From assembly GCA_024688685.1 (NCBI GenBank), contig JAILDX010000036.1:50513-114512 (forward strand): 64,000 nucleotides of DNA, in the 5' to 3' direction. The notes below the pieces were generated by a model, which had not been told where the DNA came from, did not search any database, and was given only the letters and a program-made list of their open reading frames with translations. This DNA comes from Saccharofermentans sp. (GTDB taxonomy: Bacteria; Bacillota; Clostridia; Saccharofermentanales; Saccharofermentanaceae). Position 1 is the first letter of the stretch; each line of letters starts with the position of its first letter. The position numbers and the translations under genes were made by a program. Shown piece after piece: positions 30,601 through 39,408 of this stretch.

Positions 30601-31813
30601 ATACACAAATCTTATCGCCGGACGCACATATACACTGACCGGCGAACTGGTGATCAGGGACGGTTCTGAAAACGGGGACAGTTCTCATACAAGTACAGGA
30701 ATTACAGGTGTTACGACGTTTACGCCGGAAGATGACGGAACGGGTGCCGTATCAGCAGACGGTACCATAAGAGTAAGCGGCACTGCGGAAGTCCAGTTTG
30801 TCGTCGATGTAACTAAGTATAAGGGATGCACGCTAGTGGCATTTGAGACGCTGAGGCATACTTCGGTAACGATAGCTGTCCATGCAGATATCAATGACCG
30901 CGCACAGACTATATATGTCCCTGATCTGGAAACTGAGTTCACAGATTGCGAAACGGGGACACATACGGTAACGATCTCTCCCGATACGGTACTCGTTGAT
31001 ACAGTCAGATATGAGAATCTTGTTCCCGGGACAGAATATGTAATTACAGGCAGACTGATCAATAAGGAAACAGGAGAAGAAATTACAGATGCAAACGGAA
31101 ACGTGATAACTGCGGAGAAATCTTTTGTTGCTGATGGTTCTGACGGATCTGTTGATGTCTCCTATACAGTTGATACTACAGAGCTTCCCGGCAGACAGAT
31201 CGTGGCGTTTGAAGAACTGTGGTTTGAAGATACACTCATAGCTGAACATGCTGATCCTGAAGACGGTTCACAGACGGTCGGTGTTCCTGAACTCATTACA
31301 AGAGCATCAGGTGGAAATGGTGAGAAGTATGTTATGCGCGGTACTAACGTCAGAATCGTTGACAGTGTAAGATATGCGAATCTCGCCCCGGGTGAGAGAT
31401 ATATAATCGAGGGAACACTTGTTGACGTGTCAACTGGCGGGACTGTTAAGGACTCAAACAATAATGCGGTAGTATCGAGAACACTTCTGATACCTGATGA
31501 ACCGTCCGGAATAATTGAAGTTCCGTTTGAGTTTGACGGAAGTTCATTTAATGAAGGCAATAAGATCGTTGTCTTTGAAGAAGCATACATGGTTACAGGT
31601 TCTTCGGAGAATGAGAAGATCCTTATCTGCAGCCACTGCGATCCGTCAAACAGGGAACAGACGGTTACGTTCAAGAGGGACGTTCCAAAGACAGGTGAAG
31701 AAAGCAATACATCAGATCTTGTATATGGTACTCTTGCTCTGGCCGGTACAGTTATTTCTGCTGCGGGAATAATCGTGATCCTTTCAAAGAGACGCAAAGG
31801 ATATGAGACATAA
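27638..31813 (+). CDS. sortase-anchored surface protein with SpaA/CnaB-like domains and VaFE repeats
   Basis: 1391 residues. Signal peptide MKNSILRKVTAVLSAVSIFA (start at 27638 behind GAGGTG, not the GTG at 27629). The N-terminal part (about 40-270) resembles adhesin head domains. Several CnaB/SpaA-type folds follow, each ending in a Y-x-V-x-E-x-x-x-P pattern such as YIVEEANPPFGYY and FVVEHVAPEMYIG. Three VaFE repeats lie at about 980-1105, 1105-1215 and 1225-1345, each with D[TS]VRY.NL..G..Y and a (V)AFE or VFEE core. The sorting signal is VPKTG near 1349, a hydrophobic helix and SKRRKGYET. Isopeptide cross-links are likely in the repeated domains. The adjacent class B sortase is the probable anchoring enzyme. 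Role: cell-surface adhesin or pilin-like stalk. Confidence 0.85.
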   Translation: MKNSILRKVTAVLSAVSIFAIGTLSIAAASWIDPLTDIRSPLTAKEVPVTITDVARSFGNVCFDLQNQYPTSLYQVYADGRKHYAICVAASHNTPGNGGKAYRMDVSGLSQYSGMNSHLLEASANLTSSDGTYTIWEEAFRDSDLSDYNDEQILRKIAWMVNDGHWVYYPLSKTYTAASGNLGVELNFNSPIEATGIYRDLVVSTDAMSRYKAFNIASGRVGKSISGLYGAAHAIASRMITGERYHLSGTLYYSFTRTEPDKATYTYGSHSAFAFGDNGNGNQNYTYRKIQLMQYMNIIAHAPEYSGDLYLYSPDQRSGDGQQWLLYVDSQSDYIGKESYVIPAIIKNTSGDNRMTGAEFTFYSDESLSNVAGTLKDNDGDGIYTDYTNALNGADESASMIHLTNRMNGSYDACFYVKETEAPDHITGLNGDAVLLYEDIKDENTYKVTYSYDLGSRTLATEVYNGEEKVYGNTFYGYDGLNSPEYVYLGNNSNADFTDGSGLCVLKETSNGYTVTNTVFSLYKGDSTDGDALAYYRYSDGWNWFTGKSDGSVIGSSYPVLKDRTYTLVEEYVPDTYADTEIPYTVRNESGWKFLSENRYSYTFDTTGLGSGDEMTVIATNDRQMSGVTVSKSSDDGNIAGVSFEIDYLGNGNTPSEESVHAVTAVTDENGIASADSLPLGWYSISENVSEGYALSWQDGTSLRGDSALVHLTSSSSADARVCAYNRVSTVIAAVKKDVITGEYLKGATFRLYNDLNGNGVLDGDERNSYSSSTDTDNDGIALFYGAGIGSYIVEEANPPFGYYNSDMIYPVTVSGLPQSSVEVNGQMINAYVIEAFDEPYQAPVHVVKNDSRDEDVKLSGAYFEIYEDTDGNGSYDPETDQTAKTFIDGSLFDVRIVERNGRYETTGKGLRPGMYFVVEHVAPEMYIGSSEVKTVVIEPVDTTSVSTPVPVTVVFVNEMSFETALTSDKGDKIPEYSDSSVIIDTVRYTNLIAGRTYTLTGELVIRDGSENGDSSHTSTGITGVTTFTPEDDGTGAVSADGTIRVSGTAEVQFVVDVTKYKGCTLVAFETLRHTSVTIAVHADINDRAQTIYVPDLETEFTDCETGTHTVTISPDTVLVDTVRYENLVPGTEYVITGRLINKETGEEITDANGNVITAEKSFVADGSDGSVDVSYTVDTTELPGRQIVAFEELWFEDTLIAEHADPEDGSQTVGVPELITRASGGNGEKYVMRGTNVRIVDSVRYANLAPGERYIIEGTLVDVSTGGTVKDSNNNAVVSRTLLIPDEPSGIIEVPFEFDGSSFNEGNKIVVFEEAYMVTGSSENEKILICSHCDPSNREQTVTFKRDVPKTGEESNTSDLVYGTLALAGTVISAAGIIVILSKRRKGYET

Positions 31814-32546
31814 CGCAGATCAGACCCTTAAGACAGTATTGCTCCTGATGATCCTCCTGCTTGTTCTGGGGCTTAGTGCCGCCAGGGCTTATAAGAACTA
31901 CAGCGGTATTATCCGGAATATAAGCAGAAAGGCTGAAGACGAGAAATACTATGAACAACTCAGGACTTCGGCATCCTCATATTCGGCAGATGAGAAGATG
32001 CTCAGGTCATACGACTCCTTTCTTGACCTGGCAGGGTGGGTCTCCATACCTGATACGGATATATCATACCCTGTCATGTCGGAAGAGGAAGCATCGGTCG
32101 GATTTTATCTTGATCACCGCCCCGACGGTGCTTCCTCTTCATATGGAAGCCTTTTTATTCCGGCTGGAAATCTTCCCTCAGATGATAATGTGATCATCTA
32201 TGGTCATCATATGCGCAACGGCTCGATGTTTGGAGAACTGGGAAAGTATAAGGATGAGGAATGGGCGCATGAGCACAGGACGATCACTTTTTTGACAGAA
32301 GAAGGTTTATACAGTTATGAAGTCATATCGGTCTTTGTGCAGAGTATGGCTTCGTCAGGATACAGGTGGGAGGATAAGATCTCTTTTGCGGATGATGCTT
32401 CTAAAGAAGAATACAGACAGAAGATAACGGCCCTGTCTATGTTTCGTCTTGAAGACGGACACAGGGAATACACAAGATTTATTACTCTTGTGACTTGTGA
32501 TTATTCTGTTCCTGAAGGCAGGGTCGTCGTAGTCGGAGCTTTATAG
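31803..32546 (+). CDS. class B sortase
   Basis: 247 residues. One N-terminal membrane helix (about 9-27), then the sortase barrel: GWVSIPDTDISYPV, IIYGHHMRNGSMFG with the catalytic histidine, LVTCDYS with the catalytic cysteine and GRVVVVG with the arginine. The order and the YGHHM/TCDY context fit class B rather than the housekeeping class A. Overlaps the surface-protein gene by 11 bases, a strong sign that it anchors that protein through its VPKTG signal. It converges with the following aminotransferase, the ends overlapping by six bases. Confidence 0.9.
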   Translation: MRHNADQTLKTVLLLMILLLVLGLSAARAYKNYSGIIRNISRKAEDEKYYEQLRTSASSYSADEKMLRSYDSFLDLAGWVSIPDTDISYPVMSEEEASVGFYLDHRPDGASSSYGSLFIPAGNLPSDDNVIIYGHHMRNGSMFGELGKYKDEEWAHEHRTITFLTEEGLYSYEVISVFVQSMASSGYRWEDKISFADDASKEEYRQKITALSMFRLEDGHREYTRFITLVTCDYSVPEGRVVVVGAL

Positions 32547-33731
32547 AGAAGATCTGTGCGGTATCCCGAGTTCTTTGGCGATGGCAAAGAAAGCCTTGCG
32601 GGAGTTCCTTATCGTGCTTTCCGATACGCAGAAGGCAAGACGGCAGTATCCCGGCTTTGCAAAGCTTGCGCCTTTTACAAGGAGCAGATTATGGGATGCG
32701 CACTTGTCTGCGAATGCTTCGTCACTCATCCCCTCGGGTGTGTTCATAAATATGTAGAGCGCACCTGAAGGCTTGACGGAGTCGAAACCTGCGTCGACGA
32801 TGTTGGAATAGAGAAGATCTCTTCGCTTCTCGTAATCAGACACATCCACCTTTGCGTCAATGGCGCGTTCGATCACTCTCTGCCAGATGGCGGGCGCATT
32901 GACACTTCCCAGTGTTCTGTTGGAAAGGACGATCGCCTGAGTGAGATCCTCAAAGTCCCTGTTGCCCGGACTTACGAGTGTGTATCCGATGCGTTCTCCA
33001 GGAAGTGAGAGCGATTTGCTCCACGAGAAGCAGATGACAAGATCGTCAATGTATTTGAGGGCGCAGGGAACGGAAAGTCCGTCATAAACGAGATCGATGT
33101 AAGGCTCGTCTGAGATGACCTGAATAACGTGATCCTGTGACTTGAGGAGACTGTTCAGCTCGCTTAGGAAGGTTTCTGAGTAGATAACTCCGGAAGGATT
33201 GTTGGGAGTGTTGATGATTATTGCCTTTGTTCGTGAAGTGATGGCTGCAGCAATGTCTTCTGTATGAGGCATAAACTTATCGTCAGTATTAACGATAACG
33301 ACTTTGCCGTTGTGGTTGGCGATATAGCTGTTGTATTCCATAAAGTAAGGAGCGAGGACGATAACCTCATCTCCGGGATCGAGAAGAGAATGTAAAACGT
33401 CGTTCATTGCAGCAGCCGCGCCGACTGTCATGCAGACAGCTTCGGGACCTATATCAAGACCTGACTCAGCTGATCTTCTGTCAGCGATGACCTTGCGTGT
33501 GCTCTCGTAGCCGCTGTTGCTCATGTAGCCGTGCATGCCGGGAATGTCAGAAGATGAGATGTCGATGAGCGCGTCGCGGACCTCTTTGGGCGGTTCAAGG
33601 TCGGGGTTGCCGATGGAGAAGTCATATACATTATCAGCCCCATAGATCTTTTTGAGCCTGTTGCCCTCTTCAAACATCTTGCGGATAGCTGATCCGTTCT
33701 TTATGGATTCTTTCATCTTGGACGATATCAT
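32541..33731 (-). CDS. PLP-dependent aminotransferase, class I/II
   Basis: 396 residues. Fold type I: FSIGNPDLEPP at the start, NNPSGVIYS (conserved Asn), DEPYIDLVYDG and the PLP-lysine motif SWSKSLSLPGERIGY. Resembles aspartate/aromatic aminotransferases of the AspC/PatA group; the amino-acid specificity cannot be read from sequence. Ribosome-binding site GGAGGAATTATCG precedes the ATG. Transcribed divergently from the YraN-family gene, the two sharing a 63-base AT-rich promoter region. Confidence 0.9.
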   Translation of the reverse strand: MISSKMKESIKNGSAIRKMFEEGNRLKKIYGADNVYDFSIGNPDLEPPKEVRDALIDISSSDIPGMHGYMSNSGYESTRKVIADRRSAESGLDIGPEAVCMTVGAAAAMNDVLHSLLDPGDEVIVLAPYFMEYNSYIANHNGKVVIVNTDDKFMPHTEDIAAAITSRTKAIIINTPNNPSGVIYSETFLSELNSLLKSQDHVIQVISDEPYIDLVYDGLSVPCALKYIDDLVICFSWSKSLSLPGERIGYTLVSPGNRDFEDLTQAIVLSNRTLGSVNAPAIWQRVIERAIDAKVDVSDYEKRRDLLYSNIVDAGFDSVKPSGALYIFMNTPEGMSDEAFADKCASHNLLLVKGASFAKPGYCRLAFCVSESTIRNSRKAFFAIAKELGIPHRSSL

Positions 33732-33794
33732 CGATAATTCCTCCCGGTAAACAAAGATAACTAATTATATAACTTAATCGAAAGTGAGACAAAG

Positions 33795-34163
33795 ATGAAT
33801 AAACGAGAGACAACGAAACAGACAGGACAGAGGGCCGAGGACCACGTAGCCGCTGTCTTCGAATCGAGAGGCGCAAAGCTTCTCGTAAGGAACTTCAGTA
33901 TCCATAATGTAGGGGAGCTCGACCTGGTGTTTACCGACTCTACGACGGTATACATAATAGAAGTCAGAGCAAGAAAGCCGAGCCCGGGATACCCGACCCC
34001 GGCTGAAAGCGTTACTGCTTCAAAACGCAAAAAGATCAAAAATACAACAAGATATCTGATAAACAGATATGATCTCTTTAACAAAAATATTTACTTTTTA
34101 ATAGCTCAAGTGACGTTAGACGGGCGGGGATTGGTACAAAATGTAGATTTTATTCCTTTTTAA
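33795..34163 (+). CDS. YraN/UPF0102 family endonuclease-like protein
   Basis: 122 residues, family length. Core motif GELDLVFTDSTTVYIIEVRAR is a restriction-endonuclease-like (D...E-x-K-type) fold, here with VRAR where many members have VKxR. N-terminal GQRAEDHVAAVFESRGA is typical. The biochemical role of YraN is still unclear; in most genomes it lies near rnhB and the comM/dprA genes, whereas here it is about 25 kb away from them. Confidence 0.85.
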   Translation: MNKRETTKQTGQRAEDHVAAVFESRGAKLLVRNFSIHNVGELDLVFTDSTTVYIIEVRARKPSPGYPTPAESVTASKRKKIKNTTRYLINRYDLFNKNIYFLIAQVTLDGRGLVQNVDFIPF

Positions 34164-34183
34164 AAGCATTAAATGAAAATCTG

Positions 34184-34212
34184 TTGTTTATTTCTTGCAA
34201 GTTTTATATAAT
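34184..34212 (+). promoter_or_regulatory. promoter of the aminotransferase-purB-desulfurase operon
   Basis: TTGTTT (34184-34189), 17-base spacer, perfect TATAAT (34207-34212). Leaves a leader of about 78 bases before the start at 34297. Confidence 0.65.
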
Positions 34213-34296
34213 CACCAAGGTTAAAAAGCGGTATACGGCAAGAAAAATGAAATATGACATAAAAAATCTTGCAAAAATTACAAGAAAGAGGATCTT

Positions 34297-35583
34297 ATGA
34301 AATCTTACGTTGAGATGAGTAGAGAAGAACTTGCAAACGAGAGAGCAATGCTGAAGTCCATGTATGAGAAGTACAAAGAGATGGGCCTTGCACTTGATAT
34401 GACAAGAGGAAAGCCCAGCCCTGAGCAGCTCGATCTTTCGGTCGGTATGTATTCCAATCTTTCCAAAGACGGATACAAGGCAAAGGACGGAACCGATACA
34501 AGGAACTACAGCTGTCCTGCAGGTATCAATGACATGAGAGAGGTTTTCGCTCAGATACTTGATACAACTTATGACAAGATATTTCTCGGCAACTCATCAA
34601 GTCTCAACCAGATGTTTGACAGCATCATGAGAGCTATGGTCTTCGGTGAGCATGATTCCGATAAGCCCTGGGCGCAGATCGAGGGAAGAAAGTGGCTTTG
34701 TCCTGCTCCTGGTTATGACAGACATTTCAGAGTAACTGAGACTCTGGGCTTTGAGCTCATCACAGTTCCCATGACAGAGAGTGGCCCTGACATGGATGTC
34801 GTTGAAGAACTCGTAAAGGATGAGAAGGTTCTCGGTATCTGGTGCAACCCCGTATACAGCAATCCTGACGGAATCGTTTATTCCGAAGAGACATGCAGAA
34901 GACTTGCTTCCATGAAGACTGCTGCAAAGGACTTCAGGATCTACTGGGACAACGCATATGTTATTCATCATCTTAGTGATGATAAGGCAAAGCAGGGCAA
35001 GGTTCCCGATATCCTCGGCCTCTGCGAAGAATACGACAATCCTTCAAGAGTATATGAGTTCGCATCCACATCAAAGGTAACTTTTGCAGGTGCAGGAATC
35101 TCCTGTATTGCAGCAAATAAGGACAATCTCGACTACGCAAAGAAGATCATGGCTGTTCAGACTATCTGCAATAATAAGGTCAATCAGCTCGCTCACGCAA
35201 GGATGCTTCCTGACCTTAAGGCTGTAATGGCTCATATGAGCAAGCATGCCGGGATTTTAAGACCTAAGTTTGAGATGGTCGACAAGGTTCTTTCCGAGAA
35301 CCTCGACGGTACCGGTGTAGCAACATGGCATAAGCCTATGGGCGGTTATTTTGTCAGCCTTTTCGTTATGCCCGGTACTGCTGATAAGGTCGTTCAGATG
35401 TGCAAGGATGCAGGTGTGGCTCTTACGCCCGCAGGCGCTACATATCCTTATGGTAAGGATCCCGCAAATTCAAATATCAGGATCGCTCCCAGCTTCCCTT
35501 CGGTAAGTGATATAGAACAGGCTGTAAATGTACTTGCCGTATGTGCTAAAATTACTGCTATAGACAAGATCCTGGAGGCATAA
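34297..35583 (+). CDS. aspartate aminotransferase, subgroup 1c type
   Basis: 428 residues. Differs from the other aminotransferase in the window: LALDMTRGKPSPEQLDLS, FLGNSSSLNQMFD, CPAPGYDRHF, WCNPVYSNPDGIVYS, YWDNAYVIHHL and the PLP-lysine segment FASTSKVTFAGAGISC are characteristic of the small 1c group of aspartate aminotransferases. It interconverts aspartate and oxaloacetate. Ribosome-binding site AGAAAGAGG lies upstream. It abuts purB, which ultimately uses aspartate-derived nitrogen, so a supply role is plausible. Confidence 0.85.
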   Translation: MKSYVEMSREELANERAMLKSMYEKYKEMGLALDMTRGKPSPEQLDLSVGMYSNLSKDGYKAKDGTDTRNYSCPAGINDMREVFAQILDTTYDKIFLGNSSSLNQMFDSIMRAMVFGEHDSDKPWAQIEGRKWLCPAPGYDRHFRVTETLGFELITVPMTESGPDMDVVEELVKDEKVLGIWCNPVYSNPDGIVYSEETCRRLASMKTAAKDFRIYWDNAYVIHHLSDDKAKQGKVPDILGLCEEYDNPSRVYEFASTSKVTFAGAGISCIAANKDNLDYAKKIMAVQTICNNKVNQLAHARMLPDLKAVMAHMSKHAGILRPKFEMVDKVLSENLDGTGVATWHKPMGGYFVSLFVMPGTADKVVQMCKDAGVALTPAGATYPYGKDPANSNIRIAPSFPSVSDIEQAVNVLAVCAKITAIDKILEA

Positions 35584-35584
35584 T

Positions 35585-37021
35585 ATGAAAGACACATACG
35601 AGAGCCCGCTTAATTCCAGATATGCCAGCCGCGAGATGCAGTATATCTTCTCGCCCGACAAGAAGTTCAAGACATGGCGACAGCTCTGGATCGCACTTGC
35701 TGAGTCAGAGATGGAGCTCGGACTCAATATCACTCAGGAGCAGATAGATGAGCTTAAGGCTCACGCAGATGATATCAACTATGATGTAGCTGCTGAAGAA
35801 GAGAAGAAGAGAAGACACGACGTAATGAGCCATGTTTATGCATATGGTGTTCAGTGTCCTAATGCAAAGGGTATCATCCATCTCGGTGCAACATCATGCT
35901 ATGTCGGAGACAATACTGACATTATCCTGATGAGAGAAGCTCTTGAGCTTACCCGCAAGAGACTGGTTGTAGTTATCAAGGAGCTTGCTGATTTTGCAGA
36001 CAAGTATAAGGCAACACCCACACTGGGATTTACGCATTTCCAGCCCGCACAGCTCGTTACTGTAGGTAAGAGAGCATCACTCTGGCTTCAGGATCTCACT
36101 TTCGATCTTGAGGAAGTAGTACATGTTGCCGACAGTCTTAAGCTTCTCGGATGCAAGGGAACGACAGGAACGCAGGCAAGCTTCCTTGAACTCTTCTCCG
36201 GAGATCACAGCAAGTGTGTTGAGCTTGATAAGAAGATCTGCTCAAAGATGGGTTTTGAGTCTTCATACTATGTATCAGGCCAGACGTATTCACGTAAGGT
36301 TGATTCCATGGTTCTTAATGCTCTCTGCGGAATTGCCCAGAGTGCGCACAAGTTCTCGAATGATATAAGACTTCTTCAGCATCTGAAGGAGATCGAGGAG
36401 CCTTTTGAGAAGGGTCAGATCGGATCTTCCGCTATGGCTTACAAGCGCAATCCTATGAGATCTGAGAGAATAGCATCTCTTGCAAGATATGTAATCTCCG
36501 CATCTACAAGTCCTATGATGACGGCATCCGAGCAGTGGTTTGAGAGAACACTCGATGATTCTGCAAACAAGCGTATATCAGTTCCCGAGGCATTCCTTGC
36601 TGTTGATGCGATCCTCGGTATCTATGCCAATATCGCAGACGGTCTCGTTGTCTATGAGAAGGTTATCAACAAGCACATGATGGATGAGCTTCCTTTCATG
36701 GCAACAGAGAATATCATCATGGATACTGTTAAGTACAGGAATGGGGACAGACAGGATCTTCATGAGAGGATCAGAGTCTACTCAATGGAAGCCGGTAAGG
36801 TCGTTAAGGAAGAAGGAAAGCCTAATGATCTTCTTACGAGGATCGCAAATGACCCTGTATTCGGCATCAAACTCGAGGATACAGATAAGTTCATGGATCC
36901 CAAGCTCTACATCGGCAGATGTCCTGAGCAGGTTACGGCATTCCTCGATGAAGCTGTAAAGCCGCTCCTTGAGAAGTATAAGGACGATCTTAACGTTAAC
37001 GCAGTAGAACTCAAGGTATGA
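35585..37021 (+). CDS. purB: adenylosuccinate lyase
   Basis: 478 residues. Cleaves SAICAR and adenylosuccinate, releasing fumarate, in purine synthesis. The fumarase-superfamily signature is GSSAMAYKRNPMRSERI; HLGATSCYVGDN and TLGFTHFQPAQLVTVGKR carry the catalytic His. The length and the last part match the eukaryote-like PurB subgroup. One base separates it from the aminotransferase, and it overlaps the cysteine desulfurase by four (ATGA). No other purine genes are nearby. Confidence 0.95.
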   Translation: MKDTYESPLNSRYASREMQYIFSPDKKFKTWRQLWIALAESEMELGLNITQEQIDELKAHADDINYDVAAEEEKKRRHDVMSHVYAYGVQCPNAKGIIHLGATSCYVGDNTDIILMREALELTRKRLVVVIKELADFADKYKATPTLGFTHFQPAQLVTVGKRASLWLQDLTFDLEEVVHVADSLKLLGCKGTTGTQASFLELFSGDHSKCVELDKKICSKMGFESSYYVSGQTYSRKVDSMVLNALCGIAQSAHKFSNDIRLLQHLKEIEEPFEKGQIGSSAMAYKRNPMRSERIASLARYVISASTSPMMTASEQWFERTLDDSANKRISVPEAFLAVDAILGIYANIADGLVVYEKVINKHMMDELPFMATENIIMDTVKYRNGDRQDLHERIRVYSMEAGKVVKEEGKPNDLLTRIANDPVFGIKLEDTDKFMDPKLYIGRCPEQVTAFLDEAVKPLLEKYKDDLNVNAVELKV

Positions 37022-38151
37022 TCTATTACGACAACAGTGCTACGACAAGGCCCTGCGATGAAGTCAGGGATCTTGTAACTGAACAGCTTGCAAGCGACCT
37101 CTTCGGAAATCCGGGGTCGCTTCATAAACTCGGGGTTGCGGCGGATAAGGAGTATAAGAGAGTAACGGCTTCTGTTGCTTCAATTCTCGGTGCGAAGCCA
37201 GATGAGATATTCTTTACTTCCTGCGGGTCTGAGAGCGCTAATACTGCGATAAGAGGATTTGTCTCCCGCAATAAGCGCAGCGGCAGTAAGATCATTTCCA
37301 CACGGACTGAACACAAGGCAACTCTTGAGGTCTTGTCTCTTCTCGAGAAGGAAGGATATGAAGTTGTTTATATCAGCGTAGGAAGGGACGGCAAGCCTGA
37401 TCTCGATCAGATAAGAGAGAATATCGCTGACTGCTCGCTGATGTGCTTTACCCATGTCAACAATGAGACCGGCGCGATATTGCCATTGGAAGACATAGTC
37501 AGCATTCGTAATACATTGAACCGTAAATGTGCAATATACCTTGACTGTGTCCAGTCTCTCGGCAAGCTGGCAATAGACCTCGGCAAGATGGGTGTTGAGA
37601 TGGCTTCATTCTCAGGTCACAAGATCCACGGTATCAAAGGCGTCGGTGTTCTCTATGTTAAGAATAATACGAGAATTGACCCGCTTATCCTTGGCGGCGG
37701 TCAGCAGAAGGGAATGAGATCGGGAACGGAGAGCCTGCTCCTGGCCTCATCGTTTGAAGCTGCTCTTTCTGCAGCTGTCAAAGCAAGGGAAGAGGCGTAT
37801 AAGAACATCAGGGAGATCAATTCGTATCTGCGCGATGAGCTCGCAAAGAGGGGAAATATCATACTTTCTCCAGACGATGCTCTGCCTTTTGTTCTTAACT
37901 GTTCTTTTAGAGGTTTTCAGTCAGAGACGATGTTACATTGTCTCGAGATATATGATATATTTGTATCCACGGTGTCAGCCTGCTCATCCAAGGCGAAGAA
38001 GGTAAGCTATGTTCTTCTGGAATATGGTATTGACCGTATGATCGCTTCGAATGCCGTAAGACTTTCATTCTCAAGAGAGAATACTATGGAAGAGGCTGAA
38101 GAGTTTATTAAGACCGTCGATGAGATCTACGCAAAGTATCTCGTCGGATAA
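37018..38151 (+). CDS. cysteine desulfurase (NifS/IscS-like) serving ThiI
   Basis: 377 residues. PLP lysine in FSGHKIHGIKGVG (Lys202) and the persulfide-carrying cysteine in TVSACSSKAK (Cys322). Starts with IYYDNSATTRPC, typical for NifS-like enzymes. It delivers sulfane sulfur; the neighbour thiI, 22 bases downstream, is the expected acceptor, as with NifZ-ThiI in Bacillus. No iscU or sufU is adjacent, arguing against a primary iron-sulfur role. Confidence 0.92.
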   Translation: MIYYDNSATTRPCDEVRDLVTEQLASDLFGNPGSLHKLGVAADKEYKRVTASVASILGAKPDEIFFTSCGSESANTAIRGFVSRNKRSGSKIISTRTEHKATLEVLSLLEKEGYEVVYISVGRDGKPDLDQIRENIADCSLMCFTHVNNETGAILPLEDIVSIRNTLNRKCAIYLDCVQSLGKLAIDLGKMGVEMASFSGHKIHGIKGVGVLYVKNNTRIDPLILGGGQQKGMRSGTESLLLASSFEAALSAAVKAREEAYKNIREINSYLRDELAKRGNIILSPDDALPFVLNCSFRGFQSETMLHCLEIYDIFVSTVSACSSKAKKVSYVLLEYGIDRMIASNAVRLSFSRENTMEEAEEFIKTVDEIYAKYLVG

Positions 38152-38173
38152 TAACTGATCAGGAAGTGTATTT

Positions 38174-39367
38174 ATGGGTAATGTTATTCTGGCAAGAATG
38201 GGCGAAGTCACGCTCAAAGGACTTAACAGGGGTAATTTTGAGACACAGCTCAAGCATAATCTCAAGTGGAGATTAAGGGGATTTGGAAAACTCGATATCT
38301 ATCAGAGTCAGAGCAGGATATGGATCGAACCCAAGGAAGAGGATAATCCCAATTTCGCGGACGGTGAGGCTGCTCAGGATATCATGAAGGCCGTGACGCA
38401 GGTCTTTGGTATTGTTTCTGTCAGTTTCGCGGTGAAGTTTGAAGGCGATTTTGAAGTTATCCGTAAGGAAGCCGTTGAGTATACGAGAGTTCTGCTTCAG
38501 GAACATCCTGAATACAAGACTTTTAAGGTCGAAGCAAGACGCGGTGACAAGAGCTTCCCGATGGATTCAAGAGAGATAAGTGCTGAGGCAGGCGGAGACA
38601 TTATTGAAGCATTCCCTCAGTTGTCAGCAAAGATGAAGGATCCTGATTTCATCCTCAATATTGAGGTCAGGGATTTTAACTATGTATATTCGGGCAAGAT
38701 AATGGCTCACAGAGGCCTTCCTGTCGGAACGGCAGGTAAGGGCATGCTCCTCCTTTCCGGAGGTATCGACAGCCCTGTTGCAGGATATATGATGGCAAGC
38801 CGCGGAATGCCGCTCGAGTGCGTATATTTCCACTCTCATCCTTATACGAGCGATCAGGCAAAGGATAAGGTAATCGAGCTTGCAAGGATCGTATCAGGCT
38901 TCTCAGGCACGCTGAAGCTCCACATCGTTAACTTTACTGAGATACAGCTTGACATGGTCAGGAACAGTCCGCAGGATATGATCACTATCACCATGAGAAG
39001 AGTCATGCTCCAGATCGCGGAGAGACTTGCGCAGCAGAATAACTGCAAGTGTCTGATCACGGGCGAGAGCCTCGGACAGGTCGCAAGCCAGACTCTTGAA
39101 GCGATCAACGTCACGAATGAGGTCGTTAAGATGCCGATCCTCAGACCTCTGATAGGTCTGGACAAGCAGGATACATGCGATATTTCGAGAAGGATAGGGG
39201 CATTCGAGACATCGATCCTGCCCTATGAAGACTGTTGTACGATCTTCGTCGCGAAACATCCGAAGACACATCCCACAAAGGACGATGTTATAAATGCGGA
39301 GAAAAATATCAATATTCCCAACATGATTGAACTTGGCCTCAAGGATGTTGAGACAATCGTCATCTGA
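38174..39367 (+). CDS. thiI: tRNA 4-thiouridine(8) synthase
   Basis: 397 residues. Ferredoxin-like and THUMP domains (about 1-165), then the adenylating PP-loop domain with LLSGGIDSPVAGYMM. It ends about residue 397, without the C-terminal rhodanese domain of the E. coli enzyme, so sulfur must come directly from the partner desulfurase. ITGESLGQVASQT and CCTIFVAKHPKTHP are typical. Modifies uridine 8 in tRNA, the near-UV sensor. Confidence 0.95.
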   Translation: MGNVILARMGEVTLKGLNRGNFETQLKHNLKWRLRGFGKLDIYQSQSRIWIEPKEEDNPNFADGEAAQDIMKAVTQVFGIVSVSFAVKFEGDFEVIRKEAVEYTRVLLQEHPEYKTFKVEARRGDKSFPMDSREISAEAGGDIIEAFPQLSAKMKDPDFILNIEVRDFNYVYSGKIMAHRGLPVGTAGKGMLLLSGGIDSPVAGYMMASRGMPLECVYFHSHPYTSDQAKDKVIELARIVSGFSGTLKLHIVNFTEIQLDMVRNSPQDMITITMRRVMLQIAERLAQQNNCKCLITGESLGQVASQTLEAINVTNEVVKMPILRPLIGLDKQDTCDISRRIGAFETSILPYEDCCTIFVAKHPKTHPTKDDVINAEKNINIPNMIELGLKDVETIVI

Positions 39368-39369
39368 TT

Positions 39370-39378
39370 TGATATACT
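39370..39378 (+). promoter_or_regulatory. extended -10 promoter upstream of the PAS gene
   Basis: TGATATACT: a TGn extension directly before TATACT (39373-39378), about 30 bases before the PAS-protein start. A TTGAGA 19 bases upstream is a weak -35. Confidence 0.4.
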
Positions 39379-39408
39379 TATAAACAAGTTTGACATGGCG
39401 GTGATATC

